Source: an uncultured Selenomonas sp. (lineage in GTDB: Bacteria > Bacillota > Negativicutes > Selenomonadales > Selenomonadaceae). From it: a stretch of DNA of 33,577 nt. The position numbers were made by a program, and so were the translations under genes. Where the stretch lies: the NCBI GenBank assembly GCA_934202005.1, contig CAKPXP010000019.1, positions 1 through 33,577 on the forward strand. Reading direction: 5' to 3'. The notes beneath the pieces are model-generated. The model saw nothing but the letters and a program-made list of their open reading frames with translations. It made no database searches and had not been told where the DNA came from. Shown here in pieces: positions 1-7,353 of this stretch; positions within the stretch are counted from its first letter, which is position 1, and every line of letters begins with the position of its first letter.

Positions 1-150
1 GCACTGATTAAATGAGGTGCTCCGGATTTGCGTGGATGCGCTGTATCTCTCTAGGAGACAAACCAGAAGCGTAGCGGGCTACGCTGAGGATTTGTCGACG
101 ACGAGAGGACAGTGCAGACGCGCGAAGACGGAGTGCCGAATTAATCAGCG
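1..150. repeat. MITE-like palindromic element
   Basis: The block is bounded by imperfect inverted repeats of about 22 bases. The left copy (1-24) starts GCACTGATTAA; the right copy (129-150) ends TTAATCAGCG. Inside is a small perfect hairpin with 7-base arms AGCGTAG (68-74) and CTACGCT (79-85). No open frame with a ribosome binding site is seen. A third end-like sequence, TTAATCAGTGC, lies at 342-352, and a compact palindrome with the same end sequence lies at 30424-30452, which supports a dispersed family. The left end coincides with the window edge, so the element may extend further. Calling it mobile is inference from the terminal inverted repeats. Confidence 0.45.
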
Positions 151-158
151 GTTCCTTA

Positions 159-298
159 ACCTTCCCCTCAGGGGAAGGTGCCGAGCGTAGCGATGGCGGA
201 AGAGGTGTTTCGCCTCGAATGATGATTTCTGGCGCAATCCCCCGTCGTGCAACACCTCTTCCACCGCTTCGCGGTCCCCCTTCTCCTAGGGAGAAGGT
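159..298. repeat. REPIN-like inverted pair
   Basis: Two related arms of about 52 bases face each other around a spacer of roughly 35 bases. The left arm (159-213) carries a short hairpin (CTTCCCC/GGGGAAG) followed by an AGCG..GCGGAAGAGGTGTT stretch. The right arm (about 247-298) is the same sequence inverted, with a matching hairpin CTTCTCC/GGAGAAG. The whole unit can fold into one long hairpin, as REP doublets (REPINs) do. No RAYT transposase is visible in the window. The rest of 299-384 shows nothing beyond the TTAATCAGTGC end at 342-352. Confidence 0.5.
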
Positions 299-384
299 AT
301 GTTCTCATCCGCTTCAACAGTAAGTGGAAAAATCTTGCATTAATCAGTGCTACTTTAGGGAAGGGGAATCGCACAGCGAGCATC

Positions 385-1710
385 TCAGTTCTCTGCGACA
401 GCAGGCGCCTCTTCCTTCTCCTTCTTTGCGGCAAAGCCGAACCCGTACTTGATGCTGAGCACGAGGAGCGCCGCGAGGAACATCGCACCGCCCATGATAT
501 AGTAACCGAGGTCGAACGTGCCCGTGTTCGTCTTGATCCAGCCCATCATATAGGGGCCGACGAGGCCGCCGAGGTTGCCGCAGCAGTTGATGAGCGCGAT
601 GGACGCCGCGGCCGCGGAGCCCGTGAGGAACGTCGTCGGGATGGTCCACCAGACGCCCATCGAAGCGTGGATGCCGATGGCCGAGAGACAGATGAGCACG
701 AGCGCGACCGCCGTGTTCGGCGCGTGCGGCGAGAGCGCGAGGCCGACCGCACCGACGAAGAGCGCACCCGCGACATGCCAGACCTTGTCGCCCGTGCGCG
801 AGGACGAACGGCCGATGAGCACCTGTACGACGAGGGCCGCCATCATCGGGATGGCGATGGCGCCGCCGAGGAGCTGCGTGGAGAGACCGGAGAGCTGTTT
901 CAGAACGGTCGGCATCCAGAAATAGAAGCCCCAGAAACCGACGACCCAGAGGAAATAGATGACGCAGAGGCGCAGGACCTTCGGATCGCGGAACGCCTTG
1001 AGCACGGAGTATTTCTTCTTCTTGAGCATGGCGGCGCGCTCTTCCTCATACGCCTCGCTGAGATATGCTTTCTCCTCATCCGTGAGCCAGGATGCCTGGT
1101 CCGGACGATCCGGCACAAAGAAGAAGAAAAAGACCGCGAAGAGGAGCGCCGGCACAGCCTCGAGGATGAAGAGCTCCTGCCAGCCGGCAAGGCCGATGAT
1201 GGACGTCGAGAGCAGGAAGCCGGAGAGCGGCGCGCCGATGATGTTCGCGAGCAGAAGGCTCGTGAGCATATAGCTCGTGGCGCGCGCCCGCTCCTTGCCC
1301 ATGAACCAGCGCGGGAAGAGCACGGAGTAGATGACGGGATAAAGGCTCGCCTCCGACGCGCCGAGCAGGAAGCGGCAGAGATAGAACTCGAACTGCGTGC
1401 TCATGAACGCCATGAAGCAGCAGACCAGCCCCCAAGTGAACATGATGCGCGCGATCCACTTCGACGCGGAGAAGCGCGCCGCGATGAGCGAGCCCGGAAT
1501 CTCGAGCAGCAGATAGCCGAAGAAGAAAATGCTCGCGCCCGCGCCGTAGATCTCCGGCGTGAGCCAGCCGAGATCCTGCTTCATCGTGAGCGCCGCGTAG
1601 GAAATGTTCACGCGGTCCAGACAGGCGATGATGGACACGAGGAACACCGGAAAGACGATCCGGAGATCCCGCTTGCGCGTGAGCTGCTTCATGTCAACAG
1701 ATGCGTTCAT
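385..1710 (-). CDS. MFS transporter, ACS (anion:cation symporter) type
   Basis: This encodes a 441-residue integral membrane protein of the major facilitator superfamily with about 12 membrane segments. The N-terminal part has a CLDRVNISYA stretch and a GYLLLEIPGS segment, both typical of the ACS family, whose known members import organic anions such as tartrate, glucarate or hexuronates by proton or sodium symport. The ATG at 1710 was chosen because GGGAGGAA sits just before it; an upstream in-frame Met lies inside the leader. The gene is preceded by a T-box riboswitch and its own promoter, so expression should respond to an uncharged tRNA, unusual for this family and suggestive of an amino-acid-related substrate such as a branched-chain keto or hydroxy acid (inference). 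No partner gene follows downstream. The substrate cannot be read from the sequence. Confidence 0.85.
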   Translation of the reverse strand: MNASVDMKQLTRKRDLRIVFPVFLVSIIACLDRVNISYAALTMKQDLGWLTPEIYGAGASIFFFGYLLLEIPGSLIAARFSASKWIARIMFTWGLVCCFMAFMSTQFEFYLCRFLLGASEASLYPVIYSVLFPRWFMGKERARATSYMLTSLLLANIIGAPLSGFLLSTSIIGLAGWQELFILEAVPALLFAVFFFFFVPDRPDQASWLTDEEKAYLSEAYEEERAAMLKKKKYSVLKAFRDPKVLRLCVIYFLWVVGFWGFYFWMPTVLKQLSGLSTQLLGGAIAIPMMAALVVQVLIGRSSSRTGDKVWHVAGALFVGAVGLALSPHAPNTAVALVLICLSAIGIHASMGVWWTIPTTFLTGSAAAASIALINCCGNLGGLVGPYMMGWIKTNTGTFDLGYYIMGGAMFLAALLVLSIKYGFGFAAKKEKEEAPAVAEN

Positions 1711-1744
1711 GTTGATTCCTCCCAGGAAATAATAAATGATGATG

Positions 1745-1782
1745 AAAATATAAAAACCTCCGTCCCGCAAAGGGACGGAGGT
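1745..1782 (-). terminator. T-box regulated terminator
   Basis: On the minus strand the arms ACCTCCGTCCC and GGGACGGAGGT form a near-perfect hairpin followed by TTTTTATATTTT. The 5' arm contains the bases that would pair with GGG and ACGG of the T-box core in the antitermination state. It lies about 35 bases before the start codon of the MFS gene. Confidence 0.88.
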
Positions 1783-2049
1783 CTGTTTCCGTGTTACCAC
1801 CCAGATTCCCGGCACAGCGCCGGGCACTCACAGCGTACTATCATACGCGTCTCCTGTAACGTGGAGAATACGTCTTGGCTTACCAATCGTGTTCAGCCGC
1901 ACTCCTCAAGGAGGATTTTCGTCCCCGCCTCCGCTACCGCCTCTCAGCAAACTGGCGGCTCTCTGCAAGTCTCGTACGGGAAGTACTCTTTCCTATCATC
2001 GGATGTCTCTGGCAATATTTACATGTTTACAACGTTTGTAACGTTCGAT
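1745..2049 (-). promoter_or_regulatory. T-box riboswitch leader, probable Ile specifier
   Basis: On the minus strand the leader carries the T-box core GGGTGGTAACACGG (1802-1789). It is followed by a strong terminator, so the TCCC arm can pair either with the T-box or with the terminator partner. Stem I landmarks are present: an AGTA box (loop E 5' strand), a GAGAG bulge, a GCTGAGAG distal loop, and a GAA before the specifier loop. The best specifier is ATC (1916-1914), followed by CTCCTT, which pairs back to AGGA. The bases TGGT in the T-box would pair with a tRNA ending ACCA. That fits tRNA-Ile (discriminator A) and argues against the overlapping alternative AAT for Asn (discriminator G). 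The class is certain; the Ile assignment is moderately supported. Confidence 0.88.
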
Positions 2050-2055
2050 GGGAAT

Positions 2056-2084
2056 AATATACTCCCATCAGCGAAGGATGTCAA
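2056..2084 (-). promoter_or_regulatory. Sigma-70 promoter of the T-box/MFS unit
   Basis: TTGACA (2084-2079), a 17-base spacer and TATATT (2061-2056) on the minus strand. Transcription would start near 2049, so the T-box leader is about 340 bases long before the ATG. The promoter lies in the 65-base gap after the end of the ArsB/NhaD-like gene. Confidence 0.8.
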
Positions 2085-2149
2085 GCGCTTTACCGGAAAT
2101 TTCTGCTGCAACTTGCCTTTGCCTGGGATCTCCAGCGATCCGCCGCGTC

Positions 2150-3427
2150 TCACATCAGGTAGCGCAGATAGACGTACACCGTCGAGAGCACGACGGTCAG
2201 CAGCATGATGGGGAAACCGATCCAGAGATAGCGCAGGAACGTGATCTTGACGCCGCGCTCCGCCGCGAGGCCCGCGACGATGAGGTTCGCCGAGGCGCCG
2301 ACGAGCGTGCCGTTGCCGCCGAGGCAGGCGCCGAGTGCGAGGCTCCACCAGATGGGATCGAGATTCGCGACGCCCATCTGCCCCATGCTCTGAATGAGCG
2401 GGATCATCGTCGCGACGAAGGGAATGTTGTCGAGCACCGACGAGACGAGCGCGGAGAGCCAGAGCACGAGCAGCGAGGTCGCCGTGACATCGCCGCCCGT
2501 GAGCTCGATGGCCTTGACCGCGAGGTCATGGATGACACCCGTCTCGACAAGGCCGCCGACCGCGATGAAGAGGCCGATGAAGAAAAAGATGGTCGCCCAC
2601 TCGACGGATTTCATCGTCTTCTCGACGAGGTGGTGGCTGCCGCCCGCGAGCAGGAGCAGCAGGAAACCGCCGCCGAGCGCGATGAGCGAGGACTCGATGT
2701 GCGTGATGCTGTGCGTGAAGAAGCCGAGGATCGTGAGCGCGAGCACAAACAGCGATTTCGCGAGCAGCCTGCGGTCCTTGAGGGATTTCCTCGCGTCGAG
2801 CGCGAGCACCTCCTGCTGGAGCTCCGGCTTCGTCTTGAGCTGCTTGCGGTAGATCACCTCCATGAGGAAGATGACGACGAAGAGATTGAGGAACGCGATG
2901 GGCGCGAGATTCTCGATGAACGCGAGGAACGTGAGCTCCGGCGCCGCGCTGCCGATCATGATGTTCGGAGGATCGCCGATGAGCGTCGCCGTGCCGCCGA
3001 CATTTGAAGCGATGATCTGCGTGAGCAGGAACGGCATCGGCGAGAGGCGCAGCTTGCTCGTGATGGAGAACGTCACAGGCACCATGAGCAGCACCGTCGT
3101 CACATTGTCGAGGAAACCGGAGAAGACGGCCGTGATGAGGCCGAGGTAGATGAGGATGCGGCGCGGCTCCGCCTGGGCCTTCTGCGCCGCCCAGATTGCC
3201 ACATAGTCGAAAAGCCCCGTCTGGCTCGTGACGCCGACGAGCACCATCATGCCGACGAGCAGACCGAGCGTGTTGAAATCGACATGATGCAGCGCCGAGT
3301 CCATGCTGAGCACGCCCGCGTAGAGCATGACGAGCGCGCCAAGCACCGCGGCCACCGTGCGGTGAATCTTTTCCGACACGATGACGACATACATGAGGAT
3401 GAATACGATACCTGCCAATACTTCCAT
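2150..3427 (-). CDS. ArsB/NhaD-family (SLC13-like) permease
   Basis: This is a 425-residue polytopic membrane protein of the ion transporter superfamily (ArsB, NhaD, CitM and SLC13 relatives), with about 11-12 hydrophobic segments. It shows the internal duplication typical of the fold: GGTATLIGDPPNIMIG (about 144-159) in the first half and GGNGTLVGASANLIVAG (about 370-386) in the second, the two substrate/cation re-entrant loops. GDPPN is the signature seen in NhaD and ArsB-like carriers, so sodium/proton exchange or anion transport is likely, but the substrate is not determined. The ATG at 3427 has AAGGAGG just upstream; longer in-frame extensions run into the promoter and were rejected. It is monocistronic, with its own promoter upstream and the independent T-box promoter downstream. 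Confidence 0.85.
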   Translation of the reverse strand: MEVLAGIVFILMYVVIVSEKIHRTVAAVLGALVMLYAGVLSMDSALHHVDFNTLGLLVGMMVLVGVTSQTGLFDYVAIWAAQKAQAEPRRILIYLGLITAVFSGFLDNVTTVLLMVPVTFSITSKLRLSPMPFLLTQIIASNVGGTATLIGDPPNIMIGSAAPELTFLAFIENLAPIAFLNLFVVIFLMEVIYRKQLKTKPELQQEVLALDARKSLKDRRLLAKSLFVLALTILGFFTHSITHIESSLIALGGGFLLLLLAGGSHHLVEKTMKSVEWATIFFFIGLFIAVGGLVETGVIHDLAVKAIELTGGDVTATSLLVLWLSALVSSVLDNIPFVATMIPLIQSMGQMGVANLDPIWWSLALGACLGGNGTLVGASANLIVAGLAAERGVKITFLRYLWIGFPIMLLTVVLSTVYVYLRYLM

Positions 3428-3483
3428 GAGAAGCCTCCTTTTTTCCGTAATCCGCAGTTCCTTCACATTCCCCATACAAAGAT

Positions 3484-3567
3484 AGGCGGAGCCCGCGTTG
3501 AACAGACTCCGCCTAAAAATTCGTATGAGATTTCCTTTAGAATACCATAGCGCACCGTATCCGTCAA
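3484..3567 (-). promoter_or_regulatory. Promoter and leader hairpin of the ArsB/NhaD-like gene
   Basis: TTGACG (3567-3562), a 17-base spacer and TATTCT (3544-3539) on the minus strand. The transcript then contains a hairpin with arms AGGCGGAG and CTCCGCCT (3514-3484) before the ribosome binding site. The hairpin lacks a following U-run, so it is not an obvious terminator. The -35 box is back to back with the plus-strand -35 of the glucosidase gene. Confidence 0.65.
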
Positions 3568-3568
3568 C

Positions 3569-3596
3569 TTGATTTTTCCTCTGGAAGGCGTAAACT
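3569..3596 (+). promoter_or_regulatory. Candidate promoter of the glucosidase gene
   Basis: TTGATT (3569-3574), a 16-base spacer and TAAACT (3591-3596). Each box matches the consensus at four of six positions. It is one base away from the divergent promoter on the other strand, so a single regulator could act on both. No clear cre-type operator was seen. Confidence 0.45.
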
Positions 3597-3631
3597 GGAA
3601 CGTGCAGAAGCATCAAAAAGGAGGCATTCGC

Positions 3632-5332
3632 ATGCAGAAAAACACAGTCCAAAAAGAGCCGCGCGCCTGGTGGAAGGAAGCCGTCATCTATCAGATCTAT
3701 CCGCGCAGCTTCATGGACGCCAACGGCGACGGCATCGGCGATCTCGCGGGCATCACGCGCCGCCTGCCCTACCTCAGGGAGCTCGGCGTCGACGTGCTCT
3801 GGCTCTCGCCTATCTACGCCTCGCCGAACGACGACAACGGCTACGACATCTCCGACTACCGCGCCATCATGAGGGATTTCGGCACGATGGCGGACTTCGA
3901 CACGCTGCTCACCGCCGCGCACCGCATGGGGCTCAAGATCGTCATGGATCTCGTCGTCAACCACACCTCAGACGAGCATCCCTGGTTCATCGAAAGCCGC
4001 AGCGCCAAGGAGAACCCCTACCGCGACTACTACATCTGGCGTCCCGGCAAAGCGGGTAAGGCACCAAACAACTGGGAGTCCTGCTTCAGCGGCCCTGCCT
4101 GGCAATACGACGCGGCGACAGACGAATACTACCTGCATCTCTTCTCGAAGAAACAGCCCGATCTCAACTGGGAGAATCCCAAGGTGCGCGACGAGGTCTA
4201 CGACCTCATGAAATTCTGGTGCGATAAAGGCATCGACGGCTTCCGCATGGACGTCATCAGCATGATCTCGAAGGATCAGCGGTTCCCCGACGGCCCCGTG
4301 AAGCCCGACGGCTACGGCGATTTCTCCCCCTACTGTGTGAGCGGGCCGCGCGTGCATGAATTCCTGCAGGAGATGAACCGCCGCGTACTCTCGCACTACG
4401 ACCTCCTGACCGTCGGCGAAGCCGCGGGCGTCACCATCGAGGAGGCGAAGAAATACGCGCGCAGCGACGGCAAGGAGCTCGGCATGGTGTTCCAGTTCGA
4501 GCACGTCGGCGAGGGCAACGGCAAGGGCAGCATCATCGAGAAATGGACGACGGGCAAGCCCAAGATGCCGAAGGTCCGCGCCATCCTCAACAAGTGGCAG
4601 CGAGAGCTCGCGGGCTGCGCCTGGAACTCCCTCTACCTCGACAACCACGACCAGCCGCGCTGCGTCTCGATGTTCGGCAACGACAGCCCCAGATGGCGCG
4701 TGCGCTCCGCGAAGATGCTCGCGACCTGCCTCCACATGCAGAAGGGCACGCCCTACATCTATCAGGGCGAGGAGCTCGGCATGACAAACACGCAGTTCCG
4801 CTCCCTCGCCGACTGCCGCGACCTCGAGGAGATCAACGCCTGGCACGAGTACGTCGACGAGCAGCAGCGCGTGACGCCGGAGACGATGCTCGCCTGCTTC
4901 GACAACGTCGCGCGCGACAACGCGCGCACGCCGATGCAGTGGGACGCGAGCGAGAACGCGGGCTTCACGACCGGCACGCCCTGGATTGCCGTCAATCCGA
5001 ACTACCGGGAAATCAACGCGGCCGCTGAAATCTCTGACCCAGACTCCGTCTTTTCCTACTACCAGCGGCTCATCGCGCTGCGCCACAAATATGACATCAT
5101 CGTCTACGGCGACTTCCTGCCGCTGCTCGAGGACGACCCCGCCGTCTACGCCTACGAGCGCCGCCTCGGCAACGAGCGTCTCCTCGTCGCCTGCAACTGG
5201 ACGGAGCACGAGGCGCCCTGCACGCTCTTTGACGCACCGATGGGCGGAAAAGAGCTTATCACAAATATCGGCGCGCACAAGAAAGGCGCGCTCCTCCCCT
5301 ACGAGGCGCGCGTCATGCTTTTTGAAAGCTAA
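3632..5332 (+). CDS. malL: GH13 oligo-1,6-glucosidase / alpha-glucosidase
   Basis: This 566-residue cytoplasmic enzyme hydrolyses the non-reducing terminal alpha-glucosidic bond of short oligosaccharides such as isomaltose and panose. No signal peptide is present. The four GH13 regions are visible: DLVVNH (106-111), GFRMDV with nucleophile Asp207, VGEA with acid/base Glu263, and NHD with Asp340. The residue after the nucleophile is Val, which in this subfamily goes with alpha-1,6 rather than alpha-1,4 preference. Length matches the oligo-1,6-glucosidase group (about 560). ATG 3632 follows AAAAAGGAGG. It stands alone, with no sugar transporter or regulator next to it. Trehalose-6-phosphate hydrolase is a close relative and cannot be fully excluded. 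Confidence 0.88.
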   Translation: MQKNTVQKEPRAWWKEAVIYQIYPRSFMDANGDGIGDLAGITRRLPYLRELGVDVLWLSPIYASPNDDNGYDISDYRAIMRDFGTMADFDTLLTAAHRMGLKIVMDLVVNHTSDEHPWFIESRSAKENPYRDYYIWRPGKAGKAPNNWESCFSGPAWQYDAATDEYYLHLFSKKQPDLNWENPKVRDEVYDLMKFWCDKGIDGFRMDVISMISKDQRFPDGPVKPDGYGDFSPYCVSGPRVHEFLQEMNRRVLSHYDLLTVGEAAGVTIEEAKKYARSDGKELGMVFQFEHVGEGNGKGSIIEKWTTGKPKMPKVRAILNKWQRELAGCAWNSLYLDNHDQPRCVSMFGNDSPRWRVRSAKMLATCLHMQKGTPYIYQGEELGMTNTQFRSLADCRDLEEINAWHEYVDEQQRVTPETMLACFDNVARDNARTPMQWDASENAGFTTGTPWIAVNPNYREINAAAEISDPDSVFSYYQRLIALRHKYDIIVYGDFLPLLEDDPAVYAYERRLGNERLLVACNWTEHEAPCTLFDAPMGGKELITNIGAHKKGALLPYEARVMLFES

Positions 5333-5403
5333 TCGCCAGGCTTATTCACGCACGAGCCTGTCACATGCATGCAGACAGGAGAATAAAACAGCAAACAGCA
5401 GAT

Positions 5404-5454
5404 AAAAAAGGAGGCTCCGCCGGTCAAAGACCGTGCGGAGCCTCCTCGTATTTT
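5404..5454. terminator. Bidirectional terminator
   Basis: The arms GGAGGCTCCGC (5410-5420) and GCGGAGCCTCC (5435-5445), with an inner CGGTC/GACCG extension, form a strong hairpin. On the minus strand it is followed by TTTTTT and ends the tRNA operon. On the plus strand it is followed by TCGTATTTT and can end the glucosidase transcript. Confidence 0.8.
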
Positions 5455-5455
5455 C

Positions 5456-5531
5456 TGGTGGGCGATAACAGGATCGAACTGCTGACATCTTGCTTGTAAG
5501 GCAAGCGCTCTCCCAGCTGAGCTAATCGCCC
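5456..5531 (-). tRNA. tRNA-Val (anticodon TAC)
   Basis: This is a 76-base gene with CCA encoded at 5458-5456. The acceptor arms GGGCGAT and ATCGCCC pair, the D-arm reads AGCTCAGCTGGGAGAGC and the T-loop contains TTCGATC. The anticodon stem CTTGC/GCAAG encloses CTTACAA, giving anticodon TAC. It is the last gene of the cluster, one base after tRNA-Glu. Confidence 0.96.
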
Positions 5532-5532
5532 C

Positions 5533-5608
5533 TGGTGACGCCAATGGGATTCGAACCCATGAACCCGCCGTGAAAGGGCGGTGTCTTAACCACTTGACGA
5601 TGGCGCCA
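5533..5608 (-). tRNA. tRNA-Glu (anticodon TTC)
   Basis: This is a 76-base gene with encoded CCA. The acceptor stem TGGCGCC pairs with GGCGTCA, the anticodon stem CCGCC/GGCGG encloses CTTTCAC (anticodon TTC), and the T-loop reads TTCGAAT. It directly abuts tRNA-Asn with no spacer, so the 3' CCA of Asn is immediately followed by the 5' base of Glu. Confidence 0.96.
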
Positions 5609-5684
5609 TGGCTCCCCGAACAGGATTCGAACCTGTGACAGCCTGATTAACAGTCAGGTGCTCTACCGGCTGAGCTATCGAGGA
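5609..5684 (-). tRNA. tRNA-Asn (anticodon GTT)
   Basis: This is a 76-base gene with encoded CCA and discriminator G. The anticodon stem CCTGA/TCAGG encloses CTGTTAA (anticodon GTT). The acceptor TCCTCGA pairs with TCGGGGA through one G-T pair. It is the first gene of the Asn-Glu-Val cluster, about 25 bases after the predicted transcription start. Confidence 0.96.
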
Positions 5685-5717
5685 ATCATCTCGGCACTAG
5701 AAGCGCCGACAAAGGAT

Positions 5718-5746
5718 ATTATACTAAACCCTCTGGAAATTTGCAA
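5718..5746 (-). promoter_or_regulatory. tRNA operon promoter
   Basis: TTGCAA (5746-5741), a 17-base spacer and a perfect TATAAT (5723-5718) on the minus strand. Just upstream (5755-5776) the sequence is nearly identical to the 3' coding end of the HAD phosphatase gene at 7381-7402. The rest of 5777-5855 shows no recognisable gene. Confidence 0.85.
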
Positions 5747-5855
5747 GAGATTTTTTCAACGACCTCCGTCATATCCGCGTGAACAACAGATGGCAGCACT
5801 GCACGCATGATGCTGTACGAGCATGTCTGATGCCTCACTCTAGCAACCGCCCCTT

Positions 5856-7238
5856 TCACGGCCAGGCAATGCCGTCGCCGTAGAAGTCACTGGGATGATC
5901 TGCCGTCTGGACGGTCATGAGGACAGGCATTTCTACCTGTGAGACAATCCATTGCTGCAAGCGTTCGGCTTCTTCCGGTTGGAGCGGTTCTTTGACAATG
6001 ACTTCGACCATGAAACGTTTGTGATCCACTTTTTTCTCCTCAGCTTGTGGCTGCTTCTTCTGAGGTGTTACGGCTGTCAATGTGCCACCTTGGATGGAAA
6101 GAACCTCAGGGAAGAGAAGCGGTCCCTGTTGTGTGAGAATCTCGATGATCTGCTGGTCTGCAGCGGCCCGCTTGTAGGCCGGGTAATACTGCGCGGAGAG
6201 ATTTTTATAGGACACTTCCTTTTCTGAAACGCTCTGTTTCTCTAGCCGGGCCGTGATAAGCTTCTGGATTTGCTCACGGTCGAGTTCGCGCTGCCCCTGT
6301 ATGACGACAAGCTCGAGATCTTGCAGCCTGTTGCGTGCGTGCAACTCATCCTGCAGGGCGGCGATCTCTTCCTCAGTCAGCAGCGTCCCCACGAGATCGA
6401 CAGTGAGCACTCGGTTCTTCACGGTGTAGGAAACGACGCTCGTCGTCTGGAAATCCATATCCTCGCTGATGAAGTTCTTGACCTGCATGTCGCGCAGGTT
6501 CTCTTCGACCATTTGATAGGCGAGATAGATGCTCGGCGCTGTGATCAAGATGCCAAGAGCCGCTAGGATGAGACGTTGCCGCTGGAATTGCGAGGCAGTA
6601 ATATCGCCATGCGATGGAACATCGAGGACTTTGAATACGAGGAAGGCCGCGAGTGCGATGAAGAAAGCATTGATGAAAAAGAGGTACATCGCGCCGAGAA
6701 AGAAGGGTGACTGGCCGGATGCCAGCCCGTATCCGGCCGTGCAGAGCGGCGGCATCAGGGCGGTGGCGATAGCCACACCGGGGATGACATTACTCTTTTC
6801 CCGGCGCGTATTGCCAACGGCTCCCGCAATACCGCCACACAAAGCAACGATGACATCCCAAATGGTGGGAGTGGTGCGCGCCAAAAGCTCGTCCGTTGAG
6901 TAGGCCAGCGGCGAGATGGCGAAATAGATGGAAGCCGTCAGGATGGCAAACCCTACCTGGAAAGCAAGCTTGATCATGGACTGCCGGATAAAGTGCACAT
7001 CGTATGTGGCCATGCCGTACCCGACGGCCACGATCCCGCCCATGAGCGGAGAAATCAGCATGGCGCCGATGATGACAGCGACGCTGTTCATGTTCAGGCC
7101 GACACAGGCAATTACGATGGCCATGACGAGGACGATGAGATTCGTCCCTGATACCGTCGCATCCGCAAGAATGCGCTGGTTGATTTCTTGGATGGAGGCG
7201 GCGCCTCCCTTTAAATTGAATAGATCACGCCACATCAT
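5856..7238 (-). CDS. DUF389 family membrane protein
   Basis: This 460-residue protein has an N-terminal membrane domain (about residues 30-230, some six segments) with the family's GAMLISPLMGGIVAVGYG and GVAIATALMPPLCTAGYG stretches. A long soluble C-terminal region (about 255-460) is rich in Glu, Gln and Arg. DUF389 (TIGR00341) proteins have no firmly known function; a channel or carrier role is usually assumed. Length and the order of membrane then soluble domain fit the family. Two adjacent Met codons offer the start; a GGTGATG stretch stands about 12 bases upstream. A small hairpin (GAGACG/CGTCTC) is present in the leader, and a TTGACA at 7376-7371 may be its -35 box, but no good -10 accompanies it. 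Confidence 0.82.
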   Translation of the reverse strand: MMWRDLFNLKGGAASIQEINQRILADATVSGTNLIVLVMAIVIACVGLNMNSVAVIIGAMLISPLMGGIVAVGYGMATYDVHFIRQSMIKLAFQVGFAILTASIYFAISPLAYSTDELLARTTPTIWDVIVALCGGIAGAVGNTRREKSNVIPGVAIATALMPPLCTAGYGLASGQSPFFLGAMYLFFINAFFIALAAFLVFKVLDVPSHGDITASQFQRQRLILAALGILITAPSIYLAYQMVEENLRDMQVKNFISEDMDFQTTSVVSYTVKNRVLTVDLVGTLLTEEEIAALQDELHARNRLQDLELVVIQGQRELDREQIQKLITARLEKQSVSEKEVSYKNLSAQYYPAYKRAAADQQIIEILTQQGPLLFPEVLSIQGGTLTAVTPQKKQPQAEEKKVDHKRFMVEVIVKEPLQPEEAERLQQWIVSQVEMPVLMTVQTADHPSDFYGDGIAWP

Positions 7239-7353
7239 TTCATCTCACATCACCTTTCACAGGAGACGCCACGTCTCATCATGCTTCATTCTTCCTGTCG
7301 GATAGATACAACAGACCGTGCCTGCTGTTAATCATGCGGACAGAGTGCTCATG

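Noticed and set aside
3484..3514. Terminator-like hairpin in the permease leader
   Set aside because: No U-run follows on the minus strand, and on the plus strand it would stand upstream of the glucosidase promoter without a transcript to end.
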